Of a stretch of DNA of 47,953 bases, positions 8,674-16,344 are shown piece by piece; the first letter of the stretch is position 1; each line of letters opens with the position of its first letter. Both the position numbers and the translations under genes were made by a program. The notes below the pieces were generated by a model. That model did not search any database, was not told the DNA's origin, and saw nothing but the letters and a program-made list of their open reading frames with translations. The stretch comes from Streptomyces griseiscabiei (GTDB lineage Bacteria > Actinomycetota > Actinomycetes > Streptomycetales > Streptomycetaceae), in contig NZ_JAGJBZ010000007.1 of assembly GCF_020010925.1 (NCBI RefSeq), positions 1-47,953 on the forward strand. The letters run 5' to 3'.

Positions 8674-9174
8674 TCAGATCGTGTTGATCAGGATGTCGCC
8701 GATGGTGTTGCCGGAGGTGCGGATCAGACCGAGCGCCATCCCGATCAGCCCGGCGCTCGCCCCGAGGAACACGCCGACCGCCGCGCCGCGCAGCAGCGGC
8801 TCCTTGAGGTCGTACCTGCCGGACTTGATCAGACCGAGGTACAGGGCGAGCAGGCACAGGCCGGCGATCGCACCGCCGACGGCGACCTTCTCCCCGCCAG
8901 TCACAGGGCCGTGTGCTCCGGCCTTGGCGACCGCCCCGGTGGCACCCTCCAGGGCGTAGGTGCCGATCCCGTCGCCGAACGCGGCGGCCGCGCCGCCCAT
9001 CACGCCGAACAGGCCGCCTCCGAGGAACAGCAGAGCCGCCAGGGCCACCCCCGCGAAGAAGTGCATCTTCGGTGTCGGGTCACCGCCGCGCCAGCGGCCG
9101 ATTTGGTAGAAGAGCAGGACCAGGCCCAGCGCGACCGCGCCGATGCCGCCGGCGGCGGCTCCCGTGGTGTTCAT
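8674..9174 (-). CDS. Small polytopic membrane protein, 166 aa
   Basis: About four hydrophobic segments are visible (residues 6-24, 39-62, 97-115, 131-150) separated by short Gly/Ala-rich loops. There is no Cys and no signal peptide. The length and Gly-rich helices are compatible with a pilin- or channel-like component, but no family motif is seen. It starts 3 bases after the stop of the 9178 gene and ends 20 bases before the FtsK-like gene, so the three are almost certainly cotranscribed. A role in the transfer pore is inferred from that context. Confidence 0.6.
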   Translation of the reverse strand: MNTTGAAAGGIGAVALGLVLLFYQIGRWRGGDPTPKMHFFAGVALAALLFLGGGLFGVMGGAAAAFGDGIGTYALEGATGAVAKAGAHGPVTGGEKVAVGGAIAGLCLLALYLGLIKSGRYDLKEPLLRGAAVGVFLGASAGLIGMALGLIRTSGNTIGDILINTI

Positions 9175-9177
9175 GAC

Positions 9178-10002
9178 TCACGCTCCTGTGAGGAAGTGCA
9201 GTGCCGCGCGCCCGATGACGCGGACGACGGCGATGACGAAACTCCAGATGGCCACGGCGACGATCAGGCGCAGCACGTAGCCGATGTAGGGGGTGGTCCA
9301 CGCCTTGCCGGTCAGGCGGATCAGCCCCGTGACCAGCCAGCTGACTAGGTCGCTGAAGGCCGAGGCGAGCCAGCTGCCGATCGGCAGCACCATGAGCAGG
9401 CCCAGGAGCAGGACGAACAGGAGGACGGCTCCGAGCGGGGCGAAGATGCCGTCCTCGGCCACGAAGTTGGTCATCCGGTCCACAGCGGTCTGGCTGCGCC
9501 AGGTCACCAGCAGCGCGATGAACAGGGCCGGGATGTTGTACTTCAGGCGCAGCCAGCGCAGATCCAGCCCGCGTTTGGCGGCCGCGGCGTGCGGGTCGGG
9601 CAGGCGCGAGGCGATCGCGTCGCCGATGTAGCTGCCGATCTCGGTCGCGGCGGCGATGCCGTCCTGGCCATGGGTGGCCCAGGTGTCGCGCCACTCCTCC
9701 CGCACGTCCGAGCTGCGCCACCACTCCTGCCCGGCCGCGCCGTCCCCGGCGTCCTGGCCGTGATCGCCGCTCGGCTGGACTGGCGCGTCCGGCCCCGGCC
9801 CGGCAGCGGGCTCGGAGCGCGGCGCGGGAACCTCCGTGGGCGGTGCAGGCCTGCGCCACCACTCGCCTTCCGGGCCGTCGGTGAAGGGGCCGTCGGACAG
9901 CTCGGGTTGGGCTGGCGGGCGCTGCATGGGCACCTCGGGGGGCAGCGGCTGGCTCACCGCTGCCGGGTCGGGTGCGCCAGCTATCTCCCCGTCGTCGCTC
10001 AT
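9178..10002 (-). CDS. Membrane protein with Pro-rich cytosolic N-terminus, 274 aa
   Basis: The first ~95 residues are Pro/Glu/Gly-rich and probably disordered, with two EWWR elements (47-50 and 93-96). The C-terminal half has about four membrane segments, near 155-170, 190-211, 218-237 and 248-270. I do not recognise a family. It is the first gene of the tight minus-strand run 10002 to 4960, so its promoter should lie in 10003-10265. Repeated Trp-rich motifs in a disordered tail often dock onto a partner such as the neighbouring ATPase; that is inference. Confidence 0.6.
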   Translation of the reverse strand: MSDDGEIAGAPDPAAVSQPLPPEVPMQRPPAQPELSDGPFTDGPEGEWWRRPAPPTEVPAPRSEPAAGPGPDAPVQPSGDHGQDAGDGAAGQEWWRSSDVREEWRDTWATHGQDGIAAATEIGSYIGDAIASRLPDPHAAAAKRGLDLRWLRLKYNIPALFIALLVTWRSQTAVDRMTNFVAEDGIFAPLGAVLLFVLLLGLLMVLPIGSWLASAFSDLVSWLVTGLIRLTGKAWTTPYIGYVLRLIVAVAIWSFVIAVVRVIGRAALHFLTGA

Positions 10003-10265
10003 GCCGCGCCCCCGGGTGCGGGCAACACGGTGCGGGTCTGGCTGTGCGTATGACGGCGCGCGCCGTCGACGACGATGTCCGTCATCCAGCCGGATCCTTC
10101 CTGCAGGTGGGGGTCTGCGGCGGGGCCTCGCTCGAGCGATCCGGCCACCGCGGCTCGATCACGTGTAGCAATCTACGCTCCACGCCCCGTGAGAACACAG
10201 GGGCTTCTTCTGCAACTCGCCGCCCCCACCAGCACATTCACCACAGATCAGCATCAAAGGCACGG
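10003..10265 (-). promoter_or_regulatory. Probable promoter region of the transfer cluster
   Basis: This 263-base gap lies between two minus-strand genes. The minus strand carries TAGATT (10170-10175), a good -10 match for the vegetative sigma factor, but the base pairs 17 upstream give only a weak -35. No hairpin or repeat family stands out and no gene is seen. The assignment is tentative. Confidence 0.3.
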
Positions 10266-11621
10266 TCAGCGGCGCCAGCCGAACAGGCCGTCGCGGCGAC
10301 GTTCACGTTCACCTTCGGCCTGGGCTTCGGCACGTTCCCGTTCCTCCTGTTCGAGGCGGGCGCGGTGGGTGCGGCAGGGGAAGCACTCGCCGACGCCGGG
10401 CACCAGGCCGGCCTCCGGGTCCGGGTAGACGTCGTTGCCGCAGGACGGGCACGCCCACTTCGAGGCCTCCTTTACACGGCGTTCCTCCTCCCACTCCTGG
10501 CGGCGGGCGTCTTCCTCGGCCTGGCGGGCCGCGCGGCGCTGTTCGTCCCGCAGGTGGTAGGCGCGGTAGTCGTCGGGGTTGTCCAGCGCCTGGTCCAGCG
10601 TTTCGAGCGCGTCGTGGCCGTAGCGCCACCACACGGGCCCTCGGGGGCCTTTGTCGGCCAGGAGCGCCAGGGTGGTGGCGAGCACCGGCACGGTGCCGGC
10701 GTAGTCGCGGTAGCCGTCCCGCGCGCCATCGGGGCCGGTGTAGTCGGTGTGCCACTGGCCCCGCCAGTGTTCCTGGGACAGGCGGCCGACTTCCCGGATG
10801 CGCTCCTGCATGATGCGCGGCCCGACCGGCTTGGTGAACACGATCGCGACGGGCGGGAAGCCGCCGCGGCCGGAGTCCTCCCACAGCGTCGACCACAGCG
10901 GCACGTCGCGGCCGCGGTGGTCCTTCGTCGCGCGCTGGAAGAACCGCCGGTAGCGGGCGATCTTGTCGGCGACTTGGGCGGGCGGCTCGGTGTGGTTGTC
11001 GACTTCGACGAACAGCACCGGCACGCCGTCCTCGGGTGCGGTCAGGACTGCGTCCGCGCGCAGGCTGCCCCGGCCGGGCGCGGTGAACGTCCCCACGACG
11101 GGCAGCGCGACCTCGGTGGTCCAGCCGCGCAGCTTGCCCAGGCCCGGCGGGCGGGCGACGGCCTGCCGCACCGACTGCGCGGGGACGGTCGGCTGCGCGC
11201 GGCCGACCGGCTTGGTGGGCAGTGGCTCGGACTGGCGGAACGCGTCGATCGTGTCGGTCACCTTCAGCGCGTGCGCGGCGCCGGCCTTCGCCGCGTCCCT
11301 CGCGGTGCCGCCCATGTCGCGCAGCGGGCGGTCCAGTTCGGTCGCGGCCGCGGCGAGGCCGGCCGTGGTGAGGTTCCACAGCTGTTCCGTCACCGGCTGC
11401 CCCGACTTGCCCGGGCGGCTGGTCGACCCGACCGACTCCACCAGGCCCGCGCCCCTGAGGTCCTTGCACGCGTTGCGGACCGTCTGCACATCCGCCGTCC
11501 CGGGCACCACCAGCTGGCGCAGCTGCGAGACCGTGGCCACCTTCACCACGCCCAACGCCAGCAGCACCAGGCTGCGCACCCGCGCCGTCGACCCGTACGG
11601 CCACCGCCGCGTCCCGCCCAC
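10266..11621 (-). CDS. Replication-relaxation family protein, 451 aa
   Basis: It resembles the actinobacterial replication-relaxation proteins found on plasmids and conjugative elements. An N-terminal winged-helix region (about 10-60: SLVLLALGVVKVATVSQL) is followed by a mixed domain with a nuclease-like strand pattern (LRADAVL then FVEVDN, about 190-215) as in restriction-endonuclease folds. A basic helix follows, and a C-terminal zinc ribbon (CPSCGND and CFPC) precedes an Arg/Glu coiled coil. I chose GTG 11621 because GGGAGGGG lies 7 bases upstream; an in-frame extension to 11759 has no ribosome site. It is the only relaxase-like candidate in the window, although no relaxase motif is present. 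Confidence 0.7.
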   Translation of the reverse strand: MGGTRRWPYGSTARVRSLVLLALGVVKVATVSQLRQLVVPGTADVQTVRNACKDLRGAGLVESVGSTSRPGKSGQPVTEQLWNLTTAGLAAAATELDRPLRDMGGTARDAAKAGAAHALKVTDTIDAFRQSEPLPTKPVGRAQPTVPAQSVRQAVARPPGLGKLRGWTTEVALPVVGTFTAPGRGSLRADAVLTAPEDGVPVLFVEVDNHTEPPAQVADKIARYRRFFQRATKDHRGRDVPLWSTLWEDSGRGGFPPVAIVFTKPVGPRIMQERIREVGRLSQEHWRGQWHTDYTGPDGARDGYRDYAGTVPVLATTLALLADKGPRGPVWWRYGHDALETLDQALDNPDDYRAYHLRDEQRRAARQAEEDARRQEWEEERRVKEASKWACPSCGNDVYPDPEAGLVPGVGECFPCRTHRARLEQEERERAEAQAEGERERRRDGLFGWRR

Positions 11622-11828
11622 GTCCGATCCCCTCCCGCTCCTTCGTCCCGCCGCACGACGCGCGGCGCGCCCGCCCGGCGCGCGCAGCGCCGGCAGCCAC
11701 CCCGGGGCCGGGGCGGGCACCTGGGCCCCCAGCGACCCCGAGACGACCAACTCCACCACCCCTCACTGACATCAAGGTGGGAGTAGAAGGGGTGTCGAAG
11801 TGCTGGTCAGGCCCGAATTCACGCGCTG

Positions 11829-11912
11829 AGCTGCACGAACGCAGCTGTACGAACCCATGATCACTGTAGGGGGGAGTGTAGGGGGCCCTGTAGGGCGATC
11901 TGTAGGGGAAAT
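11829..11912. repeat. Two tandem repeat arrays upstream of the replication-relaxation gene
   Basis: AGCTGNACGAAC occurs twice (11829-11840 and 11843-11854, period 14). It is followed by four exact-period 12-base units beginning TGTAGGG at 11865, 11877, 11889 and 11901. The second half of each unit varies and the first half is invariant, as expected for binding sites phased on one face of the helix. They lie about 210-290 bases upstream of the start at 11621. Confidence 0.7.
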
Positions 11913-12081
11913 CACTCCCGCCCGCCCGGCTGCGCAGCATCTCGCTGCACAACTGCTGCCCGATGCGCACCGGATGCAGCATCTTCCCCGTCAGCTGCTG
12001 CCTGCCAGCAGCGCCTGCAGCACAGCGGCTGACTGGCGATCGGCCCTGCTGCCCCGGGGGCGGGGGTTCGGCTTGCCCAGC

Positions 12082-12180
12082 ATGTCATCGCAGGTCCCGG
12101 CCTGCCCAGGGCCTGGCGGCGGCGGACAGGCCGTCACGTCGTACAACAGGCTGCGGCAGGCCGAGGTCACGCTGATGACA
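12082..12180. repeat. Intergenic repeat, copy B
   Basis: This is the second copy of the element at 6471-6593. The shared part spans TGTCATNGCAGGTC, GGCCTGCC and the GCCTGGCGGCGGCGGACAG core through GTCGTAC. Copy B is bounded by TGTCAT and ATGACA, an inverted pair. No gene overlaps it. Confidence 0.6.
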
Positions 12181-12227
12181 GGTCGGCCAGCGGGCTTGCC
12201 CAGGCAAAAGCCCACGTGAGCAAGCCC

Positions 12228-12266
12228 GGACAAGGGTTTTGGACAAGGGGGTCGGACAAGCCTCTG
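12228..12266. repeat. Three 13-bp GGACAAG iterons
   Basis: GGACAAG begins at 12228, 12241 and 12254, a strict 13-base period. The remainder of each unit is G/T-rich and variable. The array lies 48 bases after repeat copy B in a stretch without genes (11622-12461). Confidence 0.55.
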
Positions 12267-12404
12267 GCCTGCATGGTCGGGGCCGTGGTCGGGACTGTGG
12301 TCGGGCCGGGAAGGCGCGCGGGGCGCCCGCCGCCCGAACGGGCAGTCGCGCGTAATCGAACGATCCGACTCGAATCCGAGTGGTCCCGGAGCCGAACGCG
12401 CGCG

Positions 12405-12433
12405 GTGAGCGCACCCGCTGGGGGTGCGCTCAC
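12405..12433 (-). terminator. Terminator after the 12462 gene
   Basis: A perfect 12-bp stem (GTGAGCGCACCC, 12405-12416, with 12422-12433) has a 5-base loop. It lies 29 bases beyond the stop codon of the minus-strand gene ending at 12462. Confidence 0.75.
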
Positions 12434-12461
12434 CGTGTGGTCTGGTCTGTGGTTGGGGTCT

Positions 12462-12917
12462 TCAGGCTGCGGACAGGTGGCAGCCGGCTGCCGCGACGAG
12501 TTCGTCGGTCTTGGCGATGGCGTGCTCCCGGCGGGCTGCGAGTCCGGTCTCCCCCGACTCCCAACCCCCGCGCAGGGCGTAGGTCGCGCGGGCGGCAGCC
12601 TGTGCGGCGTCCGCCACGGCGGGCATGAGCAGCTGCACACGCAACAGCGGAACGGTGAGGGCGGACCGGGTGCGGTGGCTCTCAGCCCTGGCCTCCGTCC
12701 AGTCCTGGTGACGCAGGCGCAGGTCCTCGCGCACCCACATCGCGCGGCGGTGGTCGGCCAGCGCGGCGGCCAGGTCCGCGACGGCGGCCAGGGCCTCGCT
12801 GCTGCGGGCGGACTCCATTTCGGCCCGGCGGGCGGCCCGCTGGCTGTAGTGCTGGAGTGCACCGGTCAGGAGCGATCCGGCGAGGGTGCCCAGGACAGCA
12901 ACGATGGCGGTGAACAT
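12462..12917 (-). CDS. Membrane-anchored helical protein, 151 aa
   Basis: One N-terminal membrane helix (about 2-20) is followed by a long, Ala/Arg/Glu-rich helical region that should lie in the cytoplasm. The family is unknown. The topology is like that of the protein at 46902, though the sequences are not obviously alignable. ATG 12917 is preceded by a strong GGAGGA. It is transcribed alone: its own promoter at 12965-12993 duplicates the one driving the operon at 29718, and a terminator follows. Co-regulation with that distant operon is the most informative fact about it. Confidence 0.65.
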   Translation of the reverse strand: MFTAIVAVLGTLAGSLLTGALQHYSQRAARRAEMESARSSEALAAVADLAAALADHRRAMWVREDLRLRHQDWTEARAESHRTRSALTVPLLRVQLLMPAVADAAQAAARATYALRGGWESGETGLAARREHAIAKTDELVAAAGCHLSAA

Positions 12918-12964
12918 CAGGAGTCCTCCTGCGGGTTGGTGGGGCGGCGCTTCCGGCAACTCTC

Positions 12965-12993
12965 ACTATGCCGTCTTTTTATAGGCCTTACAA
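12965..12993 (-). promoter_or_regulatory. Promoter/operator, copy 1
   Basis: On the minus strand: TTGTAA (12988-12993), a 17-base spacer, and CATAGT (12965-12970). The spacer and flanks form a long imperfect palindrome: GCCGTCTTTTT upstream pairs with AAAAAGACGGC within the spacer, and AGGCC/GGCCT lies inside it. The same arrangement recurs at 29644-29672 in the same orientation toward its gene. A repressor covering the core promoter is inferred. Confidence 0.7.
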
Positions 12994-13077
12994 GAGTAGG
13001 CCTACAAAAAGACGGCACTACTTGGGGTGTTTGCTCGCCCGAGACCGCTCGCCTGCAAAGACGCGGCCACGCACCGA

Positions 13078-13115
13078 GGCCGGTCCCGGGCGGCTGGAAT
13101 CGCCAGGGACCGGCC
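13078..13115 (-). terminator. Terminator of the replication operon
   Basis: GGCCGGTCCC (13078-13087) pairs with GGGACCGGCC (13106-13115), and GGCG/CGCC inside extends the stem. It lies just past the stop of the last minus-strand replication gene at 13127. Confidence 0.7.
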
Positions 13116-13126
13116 GTTCGAGGGGG

Positions 13127-13870
13127 TTACGTCGTCGGCGTCCAGCCGCGCACCTCGAGGTGGGTGATCTGCGCGCCGGGGGCGAGACGGCCGGTCTCCA
13201 CCATCCAGTCGCGTACCGCGGCGGCGACGTCGCCGCCGTGCGCGTCGACCTTCTCCTGCCACTCCCGGGCGTCGAACCCGGCCTCACCCAGGCCGGGGCC
13301 GGCGCTGTTGCCGTACGCGCGTTCCTCGGTGCTGTCGCGCCGCTGCACGACGTTGCGCCGCACGCCCGGGGAGTCGGTGCGCCGACCGGAGTCGATCAGG
13401 AAGTCCCGCTTCTTGGCGCGGACGGTGAAGGCGATGCGGCCGCCAGCACCGGCGGTGTTCTCCACCACCGGCCGCAGCCGGGAGGCGCCGGAGGCGATGT
13501 GCTGCTTGGCGGCCCGGGCCATGCTGGAACGGCCGGGGGTGGCGATGACGTCCTTGGCGCGCACCCGGGCCTTCCTCCCGGCCTTGGTCTGCCGGCGGTG
13601 GATGTGCGGCTGCGCGACGGCCTTGAGCTCCTGGACGTTCATGGCGGCACCCACTTGCATCTCCTGGACGGCGTACCGCAGCCCGTCCACGAAGGCGGCG
13701 CCCTTGCCCTTGGTGAAGAACTGGCTCACCAGGGACGGGTCGCGGCCGATGATGTCGGCCACGTCCCGCTTGGTGTATCCGGCGTCCAGCAGCTGCTGGG
13801 TGAGCCGGGCCGCCTCGTTCATCTGCGGCGGCTGCCCGCCGCCGGTTCCCCGGCGCCTGCGCGGTGTCAC
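13127..13870 (-). CDS. HTH protein at the end of the replication operon, 247 aa (candidate terminal protein)
   Basis: Residues 20-55 form a helix-turn-helix (AGYTKRDVADIIGRD then LVSQFF). A basic stretch (about 88-135) and a mixed C-terminal domain of about 100 residues follow, ending in a strand (HLEVRGW). This order, HTH then basic region then small C-terminal domain, is that of Streptomyces telomere terminal proteins such as Tpg, which prime end replication through a side-chain hydroxyl; I see no clear sequence identity. GTG 13870 overlaps the upstream stop (GTGA) and has GGAGG before it, so translation is coupled. A plain DNA-binding regulator is the alternative. Confidence 0.6.
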   Translation of the reverse strand: MTPRRRRGTGGGQPPQMNEAARLTQQLLDAGYTKRDVADIIGRDPSLVSQFFTKGKGAAFVDGLRYAVQEMQVGAAMNVQELKAVAQPHIHRRQTKAGRKARVRAKDVIATPGRSSMARAAKQHIASGASRLRPVVENTAGAGGRIAFTVRAKKRDFLIDSGRRTDSPGVRRNVVQRRDSTEERAYGNSAGPGLGEAGFDAREWQEKVDAHGGDVAAAVRDWMVETGRLAPGAQITHLEVRGWTPTT

Positions 13871-14109
13871 GCCGCCTCCTCAAGGTCGTCGCAGTCGTGG
13901 TGGGAGTAGGGGGCGGTGTCGTCGTCGAACAGGTCGTCACCGCTCGCTCCGCAGCCGTGGCAGTGCCATTCGGCGTGCCAGGTCACCGCGCCGTCCCGGC
14001 CGCAGTCGTGATCGGACGACGCAGTCGCTTCGTCGTCCCACATCTGCTCGCCGGTCGCGCCGCAGGCCGCGTGTTCCCACTGGCCGCCCCACTGGATGTC
14101 AGCGCTCAT
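13867..14109 (-). CDS. Small Cys/His-rich protein with internal duplication, 80 aa
   Basis: Two related halves can be aligned: WEHAACGATGEQMWDDE (about 11-27) and WHCHGCGASGDDLFDDD (about 48-64), each followed by SDHDCG or SHHDCD. It is very acidic, and the conserved Cys and His could form one or two zinc sites. It overlaps the stop of the 14099 gene by 11 bases and the start of the 13870 gene by 4, so it is translated with them. The function is unknown; an acidic partner for the basic HTH protein is a guess. Confidence 0.65.
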   Translation of the reverse strand: MSADIQWGGQWEHAACGATGEQMWDDEATASSDHDCGRDGAVTWHAEWHCHGCGASGDDLFDDDTAPYSHHDCDDLEEAA

Positions 14110-16327
14110 CGTCCAGCCTCCTGGTCCTCACGAACTGGGCACGGCCGAGGGCCTGGTGGGAGAGCAGTTCCTCCTCCGTGCGCGGGCCGGTGAACGGGCC
14201 GGTCATCCGGCCCTTCTTGAGGTAGTCGCCGGGCTGCCCGTGGTACGGCCAGTCGACGTCGGCGGTGGTGTAGATGGCGTCGGTGCGGAACGCGACGACC
14301 GAGCCGGGCGGCAGGTGCAGCGCGCCGACGAACACGTTGTCCTCGCGCATCTTCGTCGACAGCAGCGCGGCCCTCGCCCCCGACCACACGCCGGCCGCCC
14401 ACTCGGGGTGGGCGTACGGGTCGCGGGAGAACCCGCCGTGCCGCTGCCAGGTGATGGTCTGCCCGTCGGTGCCGATGATCTGCGCTCCGGCGGGGATCTC
14501 GTGCTCGCGGCCGACCGGCACCGAGCTGGTGGTGAGGCGCGGGCGCTGCGCGAAGCCGCCGATGCCGTACAGCAGGATCGAGCGGACCGCGCGGGAGGCG
14601 AGGTGGGCGGCAAGGCGCTGCCGTTCGTCGCCGTGGACGGCGGCGAGGGCCTGGAGGGACGACCAGGCGTCCTTCAGCTTCGTCGACCACTCCCGCAGCG
14701 GGGTGCCCGACTCCCACAGCAGACCGTCCAGGATCTCGATCCGCCACGGCGCGATCGGGTTGCGCAGCGCGAGGTTCACCTCCGCTCCCCCGGCCCAGGT
14801 CACGAACGTCTGCCCGGGCTCGGCCGGGTAGTACCAGGCGCGGTCGCCGGCAGCCGGGGCGGGGAGGATGCCGACGTGGTTCCAGCCGTCGGGCACGGTG
14901 ACCCGGATCTGCCAGTGGCTGGGGGCGAACAGGGCGTTCGTCTGCTCCTTCTCCGACATGGCGGCGAAGGCCTGCGCCGTGATGCGGCGCGGGGCGCCGA
15001 CCCCGGAGGCCCAGGTGTGCTTGGCGTAGGCGAAGGTCCGGTCGTACTCCACCAGTTGGGGCAGCTTCTCCGGGACGCGGGGCGGGACGATCAGCTCGGT
15101 GCGTCCCTGCCCGGCGGTGGCGTGCAGCAGGCCGCGGATCTCCTCCGACATGACCGGGTAGCCCTCGGACCACCGGGAGCCGGTCTTGCCGGAGATGGTG
15201 CGCGACCACAGGTCACGGCCGGTCTGCGAGGGGGCGCCCATCAGCACCACGTCCGACCAGTGGTGGCGCAGCTGCTTCCACAGCAGCACGAACGCGTCGC
15301 GCACCGTGGCGGGGTCGGCGTCGCCGGGGTCGAACCACTCGCCCACGCTGCGGATTTCGGCGTGCTGGTCGCCGCGCTGCCACCGTCCGACGGGGTTGCG
15401 GGGGTGGACCAGGTGGCCGGCCAAGCGGTCCTTGCCGCGCGAGGACTCCACCTGCCAGCCGGGGACCGGCGCGTTGAGCCAGGCGGCGACGGCGTCGCGC
15501 AGGAACGGGTAGCGGTCGGCGTCGCGGTGCCACGGGTCGCCGGCCGTGATGTAGATCCGCTCCACGCTGTCCGGAACGGTGGCGTAGACGGCGGTGAGGA
15601 TCTCGGCCGCGCTCGCGGTGCCGAGGTCCACGCGCACGACCTGGTCGCGGTGGACCAGGACGCCGGTGTTGGTGTCCAGGAACGCCATCTGGCGCGGCTG
15701 CTGGGTGAAGTTGGGCCGCTTCGAGACGAGGTTCGGCGTCGGGGTGCACCAGGCGTCGCCCGGCTCCCCGGCCGGGATCGACGGCAGCTCCCGGCCCTGC
15801 ACCCCGGCGGCCGGGGCGGCGGGGACGGGCTGCGCCTGGTCGTGCGCGGCGGCCGGTTCCTCGAGGGCGGGCGCGGCGTCGCCGGGGACGTCCTCGCTGC
15901 CGGGCTCGGAGACCGGGGCGGGCTGCGGGGTCTGCGCCTCCTGGTCGCCCGCAGCGTCGTGCAGCTGGTCGGCGCGGTCGTCTTCAGCGGCCGCGGGCTC
16001 CTGTGGGCGGCGCAGGTCGGGGGCGAGCGTGCCAACCGGCCCGGGCGCCGGGACCGGGGCGGCGGCCGCGGCCTGGCCGTCGGCGTCGGCCGGCCTCGGC
16101 TCCGGCTGCTTCGGTCCCAGGTGCGGGACCAGGGCGACGACGTCGACGACGCTCAGCCCGGCGGCCGGGGCGATCCGGTCGGCCTTCGCCTTCTCGTACG
16201 CTCCGAGCGCGACGATCCGCTTGTCGCGGTCCGCCTCCAGCTGCGCCAGTTCCTTACGGACGGCCTTGATCTCGTCACGCACGCCGCGCAGCCCGGCGAG
16301 GCCGGCGGTGAATTCCTTGGTGTCCAT
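14099..16327 (-). CDS. Large protein with family-B DNA-polymerase-like motifs, 742 aa
   Basis: Residues 1-50 form a coiled coil, 75-190 are Pro/Ala/Glu-rich linker, and a folded region of about 540 residues follows. Four elements appear in PolB order: EYDRTFAYA (427-435; compare motif A, D-x4-Y), RSILLYGIGGFA (582-593; compare the LYG element of motif B), HPEWAA with ARAALL (640-656), and AFRTDAIYTT (679-688; compare motif C, DTDSI). The first Asp of motif C is Arg here, so catalysis may be lost or altered. It lies downstream of dnaB and upstream of the HTH protein. A telomere-associated role, analogous to Tap or Tac, is inferred. The family itself I cannot name. Confidence 0.55.
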   Translation of the reverse strand: MDTKEFTAGLAGLRGVRDEIKAVRKELAQLEADRDKRIVALGAYEKAKADRIAPAAGLSVVDVVALVPHLGPKQPEPRPADADGQAAAAAPVPAPGPVGTLAPDLRRPQEPAAAEDDRADQLHDAAGDQEAQTPQPAPVSEPGSEDVPGDAAPALEEPAAAHDQAQPVPAAPAAGVQGRELPSIPAGEPGDAWCTPTPNLVSKRPNFTQQPRQMAFLDTNTGVLVHRDQVVRVDLGTASAAEILTAVYATVPDSVERIYITAGDPWHRDADRYPFLRDAVAAWLNAPVPGWQVESSRGKDRLAGHLVHPRNPVGRWQRGDQHAEIRSVGEWFDPGDADPATVRDAFVLLWKQLRHHWSDVVLMGAPSQTGRDLWSRTISGKTGSRWSEGYPVMSEEIRGLLHATAGQGRTELIVPPRVPEKLPQLVEYDRTFAYAKHTWASGVGAPRRITAQAFAAMSEKEQTNALFAPSHWQIRVTVPDGWNHVGILPAPAAGDRAWYYPAEPGQTFVTWAGGAEVNLALRNPIAPWRIEILDGLLWESGTPLREWSTKLKDAWSSLQALAAVHGDERQRLAAHLASRAVRSILLYGIGGFAQRPRLTTSSVPVGREHEIPAGAQIIGTDGQTITWQRHGGFSRDPYAHPEWAAGVWSGARAALLSTKMREDNVFVGALHLPPGSVVAFRTDAIYTTADVDWPYHGQPGDYLKKGRMTGPFTGPRTEEELLSHQALGRAQFVRTRRLDDER

Positions 16328-16344
16328 CGCGTCGTCCTCTCAGC

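Noticed and set aside
12345..12400. tRNA-like stretch with CTCGAATCCGAG
   Set aside because: It folds as a short hairpin (ACTCG/CGAGT) without acceptor stem, D-arm, anticodon arm or CCA; reading the other strand gives no T-arm either.
12968..13909. Plus-strand frame starting in promoter copy 1
   Set aside because: Begins inside the palindromic operator and continues antisense to the HTH gene; its similarity to the frame at 29619 only reflects the repeated promoter.
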